From Roseospirillum parvum (GTDB taxonomy: Bacteria; Pseudomonadota; Alphaproteobacteria; Rhodospirillales; Rhodospirillaceae), in the NCBI RefSeq assembly GCF_900100455.1, contig NZ_FNCV01000007.1, positions 1 through 64,000 on the forward strand: a stretch of DNA of 64,000 bases. The letters run 5' to 3'. The position numbers and the translations under genes were made by a program. The notes under the pieces are model-generated. The model was not told the origin of the DNA. It did no database searches and was given only the letters and a program-made list of their open reading frames with translations. Positions within the stretch are counted from its first letter, which is position 1. Each line of letters begins with the position of its first letter. This document shows positions 8,694 through 16,922 of this stretch, piece after piece.

Positions 8694-9683
8694 GTGGACA
8701 TGACGCAAACCAGCGACGACATCTGGGTGCTGGCCGACGACCGGGCCGGCAACGTCGCCCAGGCGTTGGGCGTCGGCGAGGCGCTGGCCGCCCGCACCGG
8801 CCGCAGGGTGGTGCGCAAGGACATCGCCTACAGCCGCCTCGCCGCCCTGCCCAACCGGCTGCGCGGCGCCTCCCGCCTGGGGCTGGCCGAGGCCGACCTC
8901 GCCCCGCCCTGGCCGGCCCTGGTCATCGGCGCCGGGCGCCGCACCGCACCGCTGGCCCGCTGGATCAAGCGGCAAAGCATCGGCGCCACCCGGCTGGCCC
9001 AGATCATGTGGCCCGGCCACGCCGGCGCCGGCAGCTTCGAGATGATCGCCGTGCCCGAGCACGACAGGCTCGCCAACCCGCCGCCCAACGTGATGCGCCT
9101 GCTGGGCGCCCCGCACCGGGTGACACCGGATCACCTGGAGGCCGCCCGCGCCGCCTGGGCGCAGCCCCTGGGCGACCTGCCGGCCCCCCGCATCGCGCTG
9201 ATCGTCGGCGGCGGCACCAAGGGCAAGCCGTTCACCCCGGCCCTGGCCCGCGATCTGGCCGGGGCCGTGAAGGCCCTGTGCCAGGAGCTGGGCGGCAGCC
9301 TGATGGTCACCACCTCGCGGCGCACCGGCGCGGCGGCCGACGACCTGCTGGCCGCCCTGCCGCCACCCGACCACCTGTTCCGCTGGGACCGCACCGACGC
9401 CGACAACCCCTACTTCGGCTATCTGGCCTGGGCCGACGTGCTGGTGGTCACCGGCGATTCGGTGTCCATGGTCTGCGAGGCCTGCGCCAGCGGCCACCCG
9501 GTCCGCCTGTTCGCCCCCCCGGCCATGACCCGGGCCAAGCACCGCCGCCTCCACCAGACCCTCTACGCCACCGGCATGGCCGCCCCGCTGGGGGCGCCGG
9601 TCAGGCTGGACGCCGAGCCGCCCCGCCTCGATCCCACCGGCCAGGTGGTCGAGGCGCTCCTGATGCGCCTGGGGTGGGCCTGA
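8694..9683 (+). CDS. mitochondrial-fission ELM1-like protein (DUF1022)
   Basis: A 329-residue protein of the family named after plant ELM1, widespread in alphaproteobacteria. It looks like a GT-B glycosyltransferase relative. Visible family features are WVLADDRAGNVAQALGVGEAL at the N terminus, the central IALIVGGGTKGKPF and the C-terminal VVTGDSVSMVCEACASGHPV, which resembles a nucleotide-sugar site. Bacterial function is unknown; an envelope glycosylation role is inference. GTG 8694 and ATG 8700 are both possible starts. Its TGA overlaps the ATG of the kinase gene downstream. Confidence 0.85.
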   Translation: MDMTQTSDDIWVLADDRAGNVAQALGVGEALAARTGRRVVRKDIAYSRLAALPNRLRGASRLGLAEADLAPPWPALVIGAGRRTAPLARWIKRQSIGATRLAQIMWPGHAGAGSFEMIAVPEHDRLANPPPNVMRLLGAPHRVTPDHLEAARAAWAQPLGDLPAPRIALIVGGGTKGKPFTPALARDLAGAVKALCQELGGSLMVTTSRRTGAAADDLLAALPPPDHLFRWDRTDADNPYFGYLAWADVLVVTGDSVSMVCEACASGHPVRLFAPPAMTRAKHRRLHQTLYATGMAAPLGAPVRLDAEPPRLDPTGQVVEALLMRLGWA

Positions 9684-10579
9684 TGAACACCGGCGCGCGC
9701 CCCGACCGGCCGCGCCTGCTGTGCTGCGGCTCGCTCAACCTCGACGTCACCGCCGAGCCCACCGAGCCCGGCACCGCCAAACGCCGCAAGGGCCGGGTGG
9801 CGGCACGGCCCGGCGGCGGCGCCTTCAACATGGCGGCCGACCTCAAGGCCCACGAAACCGAGCCCCGCCTGCTGGCAGCCGTCAACGATGGCCCGCTGGC
9901 CCGCCTGTTCCGCGACGCCCTGACCGACGCCGGCATCGAGGCAGTGCTCCACCAGCAACCCGATCTGGCCGACTCCATCTTCGTCGGCTGGTTCGAGGAC
10001 GGCGATCTGGTCCGCTCCCTGGGCAACAACGTGGGACCGGCCATCCGCCTCCCCGAGGCGATCATCGAGGCGGCCCTGGACGGCATCGACGGCGTCATCC
10101 TCACCCTCGCCTTCGACGACGCCCTGTGCCGCGACATCGCCCAACGTACCCTGGCCGCCAACCTGCCCCTCTTCCTGGCCGTCAACTCCGAGGCCCGGGC
10201 CCGCCGCCTGCCCCGGCTGGCCCACGCCGCCCCGGGCGCCGAAGCCGCCTTCATGAACCACGACGAAGCCCAGGCCCTGTGCGACCTGCTCAAGGTCAGC
10301 AGCCCACAAGGCGCCGCCGATACCCTGAAACTGCCGCTGGTGGTCACCGCCGGAGCCCAGGGCCTGACCCTGCACCAGCCGGAAACCCCACCCACACCCG
10401 TCGCCGGACAGTCCCTGCCAGTGACCGGCAACACCCTCGGCGCCGGCGACCTGATCGTCGCCGCCACCGCCTACTTCCGGGTCGTCGAAGGCCTGCCCCT
10501 GAACCAGGCCGTGGCCTGGGCCCCCACCCGCATGGCCGAACTGCTGAAACGTACCGAAGCGTATCTGGACATCGGATAG
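9683..10579 (+). CDS. PfkB-family carbohydrate/nucleoside kinase
   Basis: A ribokinase-fold kinase of 298 residues, translationally coupled (ATGA overlap) to the ELM1-like gene. It shows the N-terminal substrate part CGSLNLDVTAEP, then RPGGGAFNMAADL, and the catalytic anion-hole/base motif NTLGAGDLIVAATAY near the C terminus, where the Asp is the base. Substrate unknown; pseudouridine kinases are one possible subgroup. The 3' third of the gene is unusually C/A-rich on the coding strand, as seen left of the other palindromic repeats. Confidence 0.85.
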   Translation: MNTGARPDRPRLLCCGSLNLDVTAEPTEPGTAKRRKGRVAARPGGGAFNMAADLKAHETEPRLLAAVNDGPLARLFRDALTDAGIEAVLHQQPDLADSIFVGWFEDGDLVRSLGNNVGPAIRLPEAIIEAALDGIDGVILTLAFDDALCRDIAQRTLAANLPLFLAVNSEARARRLPRLAHAAPGAEAAFMNHDEAQALCDLLKVSSPQGAADTLKLPLVVTAGAQGLTLHQPETPPTPVAGQSLPVTGNTLGAGDLIVAATAYFRVVEGLPLNQAVAWAPTRMAELLKRTEAYLDIG

Positions 10580-10599
10580 GGGGGGGGAGGCGAAGCTCC

Positions 10600-10752
10600 A
10601 CGCACGTCCCAAGGCAAAACGGGGGCTCCGCCCCCAGACCCCCGCCGGGGGGACAGGGTCCCCCCGGACCCCGCCAATTCGTTGGCGCGCAGCACGCCTG
10701 TGCTGTGGATGGCGCTGGCGGGGTTGAAAGCAGGCCGGCTGCGCCGGCCTGC
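10600..10752. repeat. left arm of a composite hairpin repeat (modules C'-B'-A')
   Basis: Between the kinase gene and the 182-bp duplication lie three hairpins: GGGGGCTCCGCCCCC (10621-10635), GGGGGG-7-CCCCCC (10647-10665, inside a larger GGACCCC context) and GCAGGCCGG-5-CCGGCCTGC (10730-10752). They are the inverted counterparts, in reverse order, of modules in the repeat units to the right. The first two match the hairpin pair found in the palindromes at 28.9 and 35.1 kb. No gene is seen in 10580-10794. Confidence 0.85.
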
Positions 10753-10794
10753 GGAACCACAAAACGACAATACACCCGTCATGCGCGGGCTGCC

Positions 10795-11160
10795 TTGACG
10801 CTGACAGGCGGTTGTTTGGTTGCAGGCCAGCTTCGCTGGCCTGCTGAAATCCCCTCCCACCCCGTGGCACAGGCCGCGCCGCGCGCTCGACAACGCCATG
10901 GTGGGGTCCGGGGAGGCCCGAGGCCTCCCCGGCGGGGTTTGGGGCAGCGCCCCAAGTCGCCGCCACGCGGCGGCCCCATTGACGCGGGCAGCCGGTGGTT
11001 TGGTTGCAGGCCAGCTTCGCTGGCCTGCCGAGAACCCCTCCCACCCCGTGGCACAGGCCGCGCCGCGCGCTCGGCAAGGTCATGGTGGGGTCCGGGGAGG
11101 CCCGAGGCCTCCCCGGCGGGGTTTGGGGCAGCGCCCCAAGTCGCCGCCACGCGGCGGCCC
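10795..11160. repeat. 182-bp direct tandem duplication of hairpin modules
   Basis: Bases 10795-10976 and 10979-11160 are about 90% alike. Each unit contains hairpin A (GCAGGCCAG-CTTCG-CTGGCCTGC), hairpin B (GGGGAGGCC-CGA-GGCCTCCCC; 10910-10930 in unit 1), hairpin C (GGGGCAGCGCCCC) and a short GCCGC-CAC-GCGGC hairpin. The second unit ends on the TAG stop of the lipoprotein gene. A and B-C are mirrored by the arm at 10600-10752, so the whole locus is an imperfect palindrome whose right arm is duplicated. No gene is present. Confidence 0.92.
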
Positions 11161-11798
11161 TACTGCGCGCCCGCCTGTCGCAGATCGGCGGTGAAGCGTT
11201 GGAAGGCCTCGGCGGTGGCGGTGCGCAGGGCGGCGACGGCGGCGGCCGGCGAGGCATCGGCGGCGGGTTGTTCGCTGTCGTAGGTGCCGAGGTGGATCAG
11301 CCGGCCGTGGTGGATATCGGTCAGTGACAGGCTGAGCGACAGGGCGACGCGGGTGGTTTCGCCGCCGCGCAGTTGCTCGAAGCGGCGCACCCGGCCCTGG
11401 ACTTCGTAGGCGGCGGGGACGCGCAGTTCGGGGGTCACGGTCTGGCTGAACAGGCCGCTGGCGCGCAGGTGGTCGGCCAGGGCGCGTTGCAGAAGGTCGG
11501 TCGGCGGCTCGGCCCAGTAGTGGTAGCTGTAGCGGGTCAGCTCGCCGCCTTTTTCCGAGAAGGCCAGCGAGCGTTCGCCGACCACGCCATCGGCGGTGAA
11601 GCGCCCCACCTCGACCACGCCGTTGAACAGGGGCGCGGTTTGCGACGCGGCTTGGGTCCTTTGGGGCACCGGCGGGTCGAGACGATAGAAGGTGTCGCGC
11701 GGCACCGGCGGCTGGGTGCAGGCGGCGGTCAGCAGGCCGAGCAGCAGAAGCCCGGCGAGCGGCAGGCGAGAGCGGAGCGGGTGGCGCGGGTCGGTCAC
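11160..11798 (-). CDS. ABC-type transport auxiliary lipoprotein (PqiC-like)
   Basis: A 212-residue lipoprotein with a signal peptide and lipobox LLTAAC (Cys27 lipidated), then the ABC_trans_aux/DUF330 fold (DTFYRLDPPVP near the start, VVEVGRFTADGVVGERSLAF). PqiC-type lipoproteins partner MCE proteins at the outer membrane. It is the last gene of the rsb-mla operon and overlaps mlaD by four bases. The stop codon abuts the 182-bp repeat. Confidence 0.9.
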   Translation of the reverse strand: MTDPRHPLRSRLPLAGLLLLGLLTAACTQPPVPRDTFYRLDPPVPQRTQAASQTAPLFNGVVEVGRFTADGVVGERSLAFSEKGGELTRYSYHYWAEPPTDLLQRALADHLRASGLFSQTVTPELRVPAAYEVQGRVRRFEQLRGGETTRVALSLSLSLTDIHHGRLIHLGTYDSEQPAADASPAAAVAALRTATAEAFQRFTADLRQAGAQ

Positions 11799-12820
11799 TG
11801 GCTGGCCTCGTCGGCGGGCGGCGAGCCGCCCAGGAGAAGGCCCGGATTCTGCCTGATGGAGCGGCTGAACTCAAACATGTTCCGGGCCGTGCCGTCCAGG
11901 TTGTAGGTGATGGTGTCGATGCGCCGGCTGATCGCCTTCATGGTGTAGCGCATTTCCTCGATGGTGTCGGTCACCGCCACCTGATTGCCGTCGACCATCT
12001 CGGCGACCCCGGTCATGGTCTGGTCGGCCTTACCGATCATGCGTTCCAGGGTGGCGACGGTGGTCGCCACCTCGCCCTTGAGGTCGCGCAGGTCCCGCGC
12101 CAGGGCGGCGAAGGTTTCGGCGGCGACGCGGGTGTTCTCGATGGTGCTGCGCAGGGAGTCGCGGTTGCCCTGGCCCAGCACGTCCTGATCCAGGTTGCGC
12201 GAGAACGAGGCCACCGACTGGCTGATTTCCGGCACCTTCTCGGCCAGGGCGGCGGCGGCGGTCTTGAGGTCGGCGACGATGGTCGGGGCGTCGCCGACCA
12301 GCGAGCCGCCCAGCGCCTCGACATAGTTGTTGAGGTTCTGCAACAGGGGGCGGATCGACGACTGGGAGAGGTCGGTGATTTCCGAGGCCACCTCGTTGAG
12401 GGCGGCGAACATGTTGGCCCGCTGCTGCGAGGGGATGACGCCGTCCTCGGGGATCGGCTTGCCGCTCTCGCCGGCCTTGATGTCGATGGCCACGGCGGCC
12501 AGCAGGCCCGAGGCGGCGATGCGGGCCAGGCTGTCGGAGGCCAGCACCCAGTCCTCGGCCACCTCCAGGCGCAGCTTGAAGCGGGGCGCCGTGCCGGGGC
12601 TTTCGACCTCGGGAATGATCTCGGCCACCTGGCCGACCGGGAAGCCCTCGACCGTTACCTTGGTGCCGTATTTCACCCCGCCCACGTTGTCGTAGTAGGT
12701 GTAGTAGGTGCGGGTGCCGCCGACCCGCCCGGTCATCAGCGACAGGGCGACGATGAGCACGGCGAGCATGGCCAGCACGAAGCCGCCGACCATGACGTAG
12801 TTGATGCGAGAGGTTTTCAT
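11795..12820 (-). CDS. mlaD: MlaD-like MCE-domain protein
   Basis: Inner-membrane-anchored periplasmic subunit of a lipid-transporting ABC system. Of 341 residues, one TM helix lies at about 8-30 and one MCE domain at about 38-115 (GGVKYGTKVTVEGFPVGQV). A long helical/coiled-coil tail of some 200 residues follows, longer than in E. coli MlaD and more like Ttg2C or TGD2 relatives. It overlaps the lipoprotein gene by four bases and lies 30 bases after mlaF. Confidence 0.93.
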   Translation of the reverse strand: MKTSRINYVMVGGFVLAMLAVLIVALSLMTGRVGGTRTYYTYYDNVGGVKYGTKVTVEGFPVGQVAEIIPEVESPGTAPRFKLRLEVAEDWVLASDSLARIAASGLLAAVAIDIKAGESGKPIPEDGVIPSQQRANMFAALNEVASEITDLSQSSIRPLLQNLNNYVEALGGSLVGDAPTIVADLKTAAAALAEKVPEISQSVASFSRNLDQDVLGQGNRDSLRSTIENTRVAAETFAALARDLRDLKGEVATTVATLERMIGKADQTMTGVAEMVDGNQVAVTDTIEEMRYTMKAISRRIDTITYNLDGTARNMFEFSRSIRQNPGLLLGGSPPADEASQ

Positions 12821-12850
12821 GGCGCCCCGTTGTCCTGGCTTCCCGTGGGT

Positions 12851-13684
12851 TCAGAGATCGATGCCGGTCAAGCGCTCCAGGTAGGCATCGACGTCGAGAT
12901 CGGGGTCCTCCCCCTGGCGATTGAGCAGGTTGCGGATGCGCGGATGGTCGCTGGCCCGGATGGCCGCCACCGTGTCCACGGCCAGCACCTTGCCGCGATC
13001 CAGCACGCAGATGCGATCGGCGATCTTGAAGGCGCTTTCCAGCTCGTGGGTGACGACCACCACAGACATGCCCATGGCGGCGCGCAGATCGAGGATCAAC
13101 TGGTCGATGGCGGTCGCCACCACCGGGTCGAGCCCGGCCGAGGGTTCGTCGCAGAACAGGATCCTGGGGTCCATGACGATGGCCCGGGCCAGGGCGGCGC
13201 GCTTGATCATGCCGCCGGAAAGCTCGGCCGGCATCAGGTGCTCGAAGCCGGCCAGGTTGACCACCTCCAGCTTCAGGCGGGCCATGATCTCCATGGTCTT
13301 GCGGTCGAGCCGGGTGTGCTCGATGAGCGGCAGCATGATGTTCTCGAGCACGCTCAGCGAAGAGAACAGGGCGCCGCCCTGGAAGGCCACGCCGAGGCGC
13401 TGGCGCAGCAGGGTGCGGGCCACCCCGTCGATGGCGTTGAGGTCCTCGCCGAGCACCCGGATGGCCCCCGAGGTGGGGACCAGCAGGCCCAGCAGGTGGT
13501 TGAGCAGGGTCGACTTGCCCGAGCCCGAGCCGCCCATGATGACCAGGATCTCGCCCGGCTGCACCTCAAGGTCGATGCCATCGAGGATCTTGCGCGGCCC
13601 ATAATGGGTGACCAGCCCGCGCACCTCGATCACCGGGGCGTTGTCCGGGCCTGGGTCGGCGGCGGTCTGGGCGGCGGCGGACAC
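12851..13684 (-). CDS. mlaF: MlaF-like ABC transporter ATPase
   Basis: ATPase that powers the MlaE permease. The Walker A motif is GGSGSGKST, the signature LSGGMIKRAALARA has the Met typical of Mla ATPases, and the Walker B is ILFCDEPSAGLDP. 277 residues from a GTG at 13682-13684, ten bases after AGGAGG; the frame runs further upstream inside mlaE without homology. It lies 14 bases downstream of the permease gene. Confidence 0.94.
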   Translation of the reverse strand: MSAAAQTAADPGPDNAPVIEVRGLVTHYGPRKILDGIDLEVQPGEILVIMGGSGSGKSTLLNHLLGLLVPTSGAIRVLGEDLNAIDGVARTLLRQRLGVAFQGGALFSSLSVLENIMLPLIEHTRLDRKTMEIMARLKLEVVNLAGFEHLMPAELSGGMIKRAALARAIVMDPRILFCDEPSAGLDPVVATAIDQLILDLRAAMGMSVVVVTHELESAFKIADRICVLDRGKVLAVDTVAAIRASDHPRIRNLLNRQGEDPDLDVDAYLERLTGIDL

Positions 13685-13698
13685 GGTCTTGATGCCTC

Positions 13699-14508
13699 CT
13701 AGCGGGTCAGCACGAAGGCGAACACCATGTCTGTAATGACAATGGCGGTGATGGCGTGCACCACCGAGCGGGTGGTCATCCGTCCCACCCCCTCGGCGCC
13801 GCCGCTGACCAGGGCCCCGTTGACCACCCCGATGAGGGCGATCAGCACCGCGAACAGGGCGCTTTTGCCCAGGCCGTGGGCGATGTCGTTGACCGCCAGC
13901 ACCTCGATCACCTGATCGGCGTAGGCGGCCATGTCCATGCCCAGTTCCAGGGTGATGTAGAGACCGGCCCCGAACAGGGCGACCAGATCGGCCCACACGG
14001 TCAGCGCCGGGACCATCAGCAGGGTGCCGAACAGGGCCGGGGCGACCAGGAAGCGCACCGGGTTGATGCCCATCACGGTCAGCGCGTCGATCTCCTGGTT
14101 GATGCGCATGGTGCCAAGGCGCGCCGCGAAGGCCGAGCCGGAGCGCCCGGCGACCAGGATGCCGGTAATCAGCGGGGCGAACTCGCGGACCACCGACAGG
14201 GCCACCCCGAACACCACGCGGCTTTCGGCGCCGAAGGTCTTGAGGGCATAGATCGACTGGATGGCCAGCATCAGGCCGATGGTCAGGGCCATGATGGTGA
14301 CGATGGGGACGGCCTTGACGCCGACCTCCATGGCCTCGGCGAAGATCAGGCCCAGGCGCACCGGCTGGCGGCGGCGCCGGCCGACCACCGCCCACATCAG
14401 GCTTTCGGCCAGCAGCACGGCGGCGAAACCGATCTCGGAGACCGCCCCCAGGGTGGCCCGGCCAAGACGGTCCAGGAAGGCGCTCGCTCTGGCCGGAAGG
14501 GCGGACAC
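13699..14508 (-). CDS. mlaE: MlaE-like ABC transporter permease
   Basis: Inner-membrane permease of the Mla lipid transporter, 269 residues with five to six hydrophobic helices. The family core EFAPLITGILVAGRSGSAFAA and TMRINQEIDALTVMGINP is intact. The start is GTG 14506-14508 with CAGGAGA upstream. It lies 53 bases downstream of the STAS gene, so the order STAS-permease-ATPase-MCE-lipoprotein is continuous. Confidence 0.95.
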   Translation of the reverse strand: MSALPARASAFLDRLGRATLGAVSEIGFAAVLLAESLMWAVVGRRRRQPVRLGLIFAEAMEVGVKAVPIVTIMALTIGLMLAIQSIYALKTFGAESRVVFGVALSVVREFAPLITGILVAGRSGSAFAARLGTMRINQEIDALTVMGINPVRFLVAPALFGTLLMVPALTVWADLVALFGAGLYITLELGMDMAAYADQVIEVLAVNDIAHGLGKSALFAVLIALIGVVNGALVSGGAEGVGRMTTRSVVHAITAIVITDMVFAFVLTR

Positions 14509-14561
14509 GGGCGGCGTCTCCTGTCGCTGGGGGTGGGGGTGGGGGCGCGGGCCGGCCTGGA

Positions 14562-14891
14562 TCAGGCGCCGACCGTCGCCGCCTCGACGGTGTCGTGGAA
14601 GGTGAAGACCTTGTCCAGGCGGGCCAGTTGCAGCACCCGCATGGCGGCCGGGCTGACCTGGACCAGACTGAACGACAGGCCCTTCTTGCGCGCCGTCTGA
14701 TAGGCCTCGACCAGGCTGGCGATGCCCGAGGAATCGATGTAGGTCACCGCCGACAGGTCGACCACCGGCCGGCGCCCGTCCTCGAGCAGGCCGAGCAGGC
14801 CCTTGCGCACCTGGGGCGAGGTTTGCAGGTCCACATCGCCCTTCAGATGGACCACCGCGAAGTTCCCGTGATCGTTGACCGACAGCTCCAT
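14562..14891 (-). CDS. STAS-domain protein (RsbV/SpoIIAA-like; possible MlaB counterpart)
   Basis: A single STAS domain of 109 residues. The phosphorylation loop is TYIDSSGIASLVEAY with a Ser pair at 54-55, as in anti-sigma-factor antagonists that are switched by an RsbW kinase and a SpoIIE phosphatase. It sits seven bases after an RsbW-like gene and 53 bases before mlaE. In the E. coli mla operon the STAS protein MlaB binds the ATPase MlaF, so this protein may serve both as kinase substrate and as transporter subunit (inference). GTG 14912 is an alternative start; ATG 14891 avoids overlap. Confidence 0.9.
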   Translation of the reverse strand: MELSVNDHGNFAVVHLKGDVDLQTSPQVRKGLLGLLEDGRRPVVDLSAVTYIDSSGIASLVEAYQTARKKGLSFSLVQVSPAAMRVLQLARLDKVFTFHDTVEAATVGA

Positions 14892-14898
14892 CACCTCG

Positions 14899-15354
14899 TC
14901 ATCCCCCTTCACGGTCGAACCGCTTGATCAGCCTGAGCAGATTGCCGGCCCCGGCGGGCGGCGACAAAAATTCCGCCCGGTCGGTCACCTCGCGGATCAG
15001 ATGCAGCCCCAGGCCCCCGGGCCGCACCTCCGCCGGGTCGCGGATCACCAGACAGTGGGGATCCACCGGGTCGGCGAAGTCGACCAGGGTCACGATCACC
15101 GTGTCATCCTTCCAGGCCATTTCAATTACTATGTCACCGGTTTCTTTTCCACCATAAGCATGGCGCACGATGTTCTGGCACGCCTCGTCGACCGCCAGCA
15201 CCAGATCGTGCCGCCAGTCGGGGCCGGCCGGCAATCCTTCCAGGGCGCCGGCCACGGCGCGGCGGATGTCGGCCAGATTGGCCGCCCGGGCGGCGACCCG
15301 GCCGCGCCACAGCAAATGGCCGGAGGTGGTGCGCGGCGGGACGGGCGGGATCAT
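14899..15354 (-). CDS. RsbW/SpoIIAB-like serine kinase (HATPase_c)
   Basis: A GHKL-type ATPase of 151 residues, the size of stand-alone anti-sigma kinases. The N-box is VLAVDEACQNIVRHAYGG and the G-box is RPGGLGLHLIREVTD. In partner switches such kinases phosphorylate the Ser of a STAS protein. Start ATG 15354 overlaps the phosphatase stop by four bases (ATGA). No sigma factor gene is nearby, which is unusual if its role were only anti-sigma. Confidence 0.92.
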   Translation of the reverse strand: MIPPVPPRTTSGHLLWRGRVAARAANLADIRRAVAGALEGLPAGPDWRHDLVLAVDEACQNIVRHAYGGKETGDIVIEMAWKDDTVIVTLVDFADPVDPHCLVIRDPAEVRPGGLGLHLIREVTDRAEFLSPPAGAGNLLRLIKRFDREGG

Positions 15355-16673
15355 GGCTGATCCTGTTCGATGACCAGCACGGTCAAATCGTCGTGGGCCG
15401 GGGTGTCGCGCACCATGACCTGCTCGACCAGGGCCATCAGGCGGGTGCGGCGGTCGAGGTGGGCCAACTCGGCGAACAGGGCCAACGCCCCCTGCTGACC
15501 CAGCATCTCGCGCGCGCCCCCCGGCTTGCCCGCCGGGCGCCCCGGCGGGCGGGCCTCGGTCAGCCCGTCGGAGAACACGTACAGGCTGCCGCGGCCGAGC
15601 AGGAAGCGGCTGACCGGCCAGCCCTCGGGCCCGGCGGCGTCCTCCAGGATGCCCAGCGGCGGCGCCTCGGCCGGCAGCTCGCGCAGCAGGCGGCCGCCCC
15701 GGTTGACCAGCAGCGGCGGCTCGTGGCCGGCGTTGGCCAGCGCCACCTCGCCGCTGACCGGGTCGAACAGCCCGACCACCAGGGTGACGAACATGCCATG
15801 GCCGGCGGTTTCGCAAAGCTCATGATTGATCTGGCCGAGCAGCCGCCCGGGGTCGTCCTCGCCCTTGCACAGGCAGCGCACGATGGCCGAGGTCTTGGCC
15901 ATCAGGAGGGCGGCGTTCATGCCCTTGCCGGAGACGTCGCCCAGGCAGAACCAGATGCGCCCGTCGGGACGCTCGATGATGTCGAAGAAATCGCCCGAGA
16001 CGCCGCGCGCCGGCACGTTGACGCCATGCACCGGGAAGTCGCCGGGAGCCGCCTCGGGCAGCAGCTTGCGCTGGATCTCGGCGGCCAGATGCAGCTCGGT
16101 GGTCAGCCGTTCCTGCTCGACCAGCCGTTCGGTCAGCTCCACGTTGTGCACGGCCAGCGCGGCGGCGGCCGACATGACCTCGAGCAGCGCCTGATCGGCC
16201 GGGCCGAACAGCGGGTCGGGGCCGCTCTTGTTGATGATTTCCAGCGCCCCCAGCACCTGATCGCCGACCACCATCGGGGCGACCAGGATGGAGCGGGTGA
16301 CGAAGCCGGTCTGGCCGTCCACGTCGACCGTGCCGAAGTCGGGGTCGTCGGCGGTGTCGCGCACCAGCTGGGCCTTGCGGGTCTGCACGGCGCGGCCGAC
16401 CACCCCCTTGTCGGCGGGGAAGGTCAGGCCGGTGATGTCGACCGGCCCATAACACGCCTCGCAGGCCAGGAAGGCCCCATCGCTGGAGAGCAGGAACAGC
16501 GAGCTGGCCTCGGCCTCGAGGATGCGACTCACCCGGACCAGGCCGGAGAGGATCGAGCCCTTGGGATCGCGGGTGTGGGCGAACTCCGCCGTCACCTGGG
16601 CGATCAGGTCGAGGTGGGCCAGCGGGGTGGCGGCGTCGATCACGCCGGCACTCGGATGGTCGGATATCGTCAC
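15351..16673 (-). CDS. GAF-domain SpoIIE/RsbU-type protein phosphatase
   Basis: PP2C-like phosphatase expected to dephosphorylate the STAS protein two genes downstream. Of 440 residues, a GAF sensor domain covers about 35-180. A linker helix (ERLVEQERLTTELHLAAEIQ) leads to the SpoIIE domain with metal-binding motifs RGVSGDFFDI, LGDVSGKGMNAA, VFSDGLTEA and HDDLTVLVI. It is first in the operon and diverges from the NarL-type regulator gene across 249 bases. The GAF ligand is unknown. Confidence 0.95.
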   Translation of the reverse strand: MTISDHPSAGVIDAATPLAHLDLIAQVTAEFAHTRDPKGSILSGLVRVSRILEAEASSLFLLSSDGAFLACEACYGPVDITGLTFPADKGVVGRAVQTRKAQLVRDTADDPDFGTVDVDGQTGFVTRSILVAPMVVGDQVLGALEIINKSGPDPLFGPADQALLEVMSAAAALAVHNVELTERLVEQERLTTELHLAAEIQRKLLPEAAPGDFPVHGVNVPARGVSGDFFDIIERPDGRIWFCLGDVSGKGMNAALLMAKTSAIVRCLCKGEDDPGRLLGQINHELCETAGHGMFVTLVVGLFDPVSGEVALANAGHEPPLLVNRGGRLLRELPAEAPPLGILEDAAGPEGWPVSRFLLGRGSLYVFSDGLTEARPPGRPAGKPGGAREMLGQQGALALFAELAHLDRRTRLMALVEQVMVRDTPAHDDLTVLVIEQDQP

Positions 16674-16922
16674 CGGATCGGACCTTCCCTGCCACGCCTC
16701 CCGGTTTCCCGTTCAGGAAACCGGCGGGAGGACTTGGACAACCGTCATCATATGAGGGTCGCACTTGCCAAGCCAATGGAATAGGATAAGGGTCGCCGAA
16801 AGATCACAGAGGCACCGCATCCCCGGGCAGGAATGGGGCGCGGAAAGGTGTGATTGCGCCAGGCCCCCTTCGGGACCGGGAGCGCGGTCCTTGGGGGTGA
16901 CTGGCAGGGGGGTTCTCTGGGT

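Noticed and set aside
7101-9554. An 817-residue PyrE fusion
   Set aside because: The extra N-terminal part is antisense to the hydratase and ELM1-like genes. AAGGAG and ATG 7796 mark the real start.
12851-14395. A 514-residue MlaF with a long N-terminal domain
   Set aside because: The added 237 residues are an out-of-frame reading of mlaE; a ribosome binding site precedes GTG 13684.
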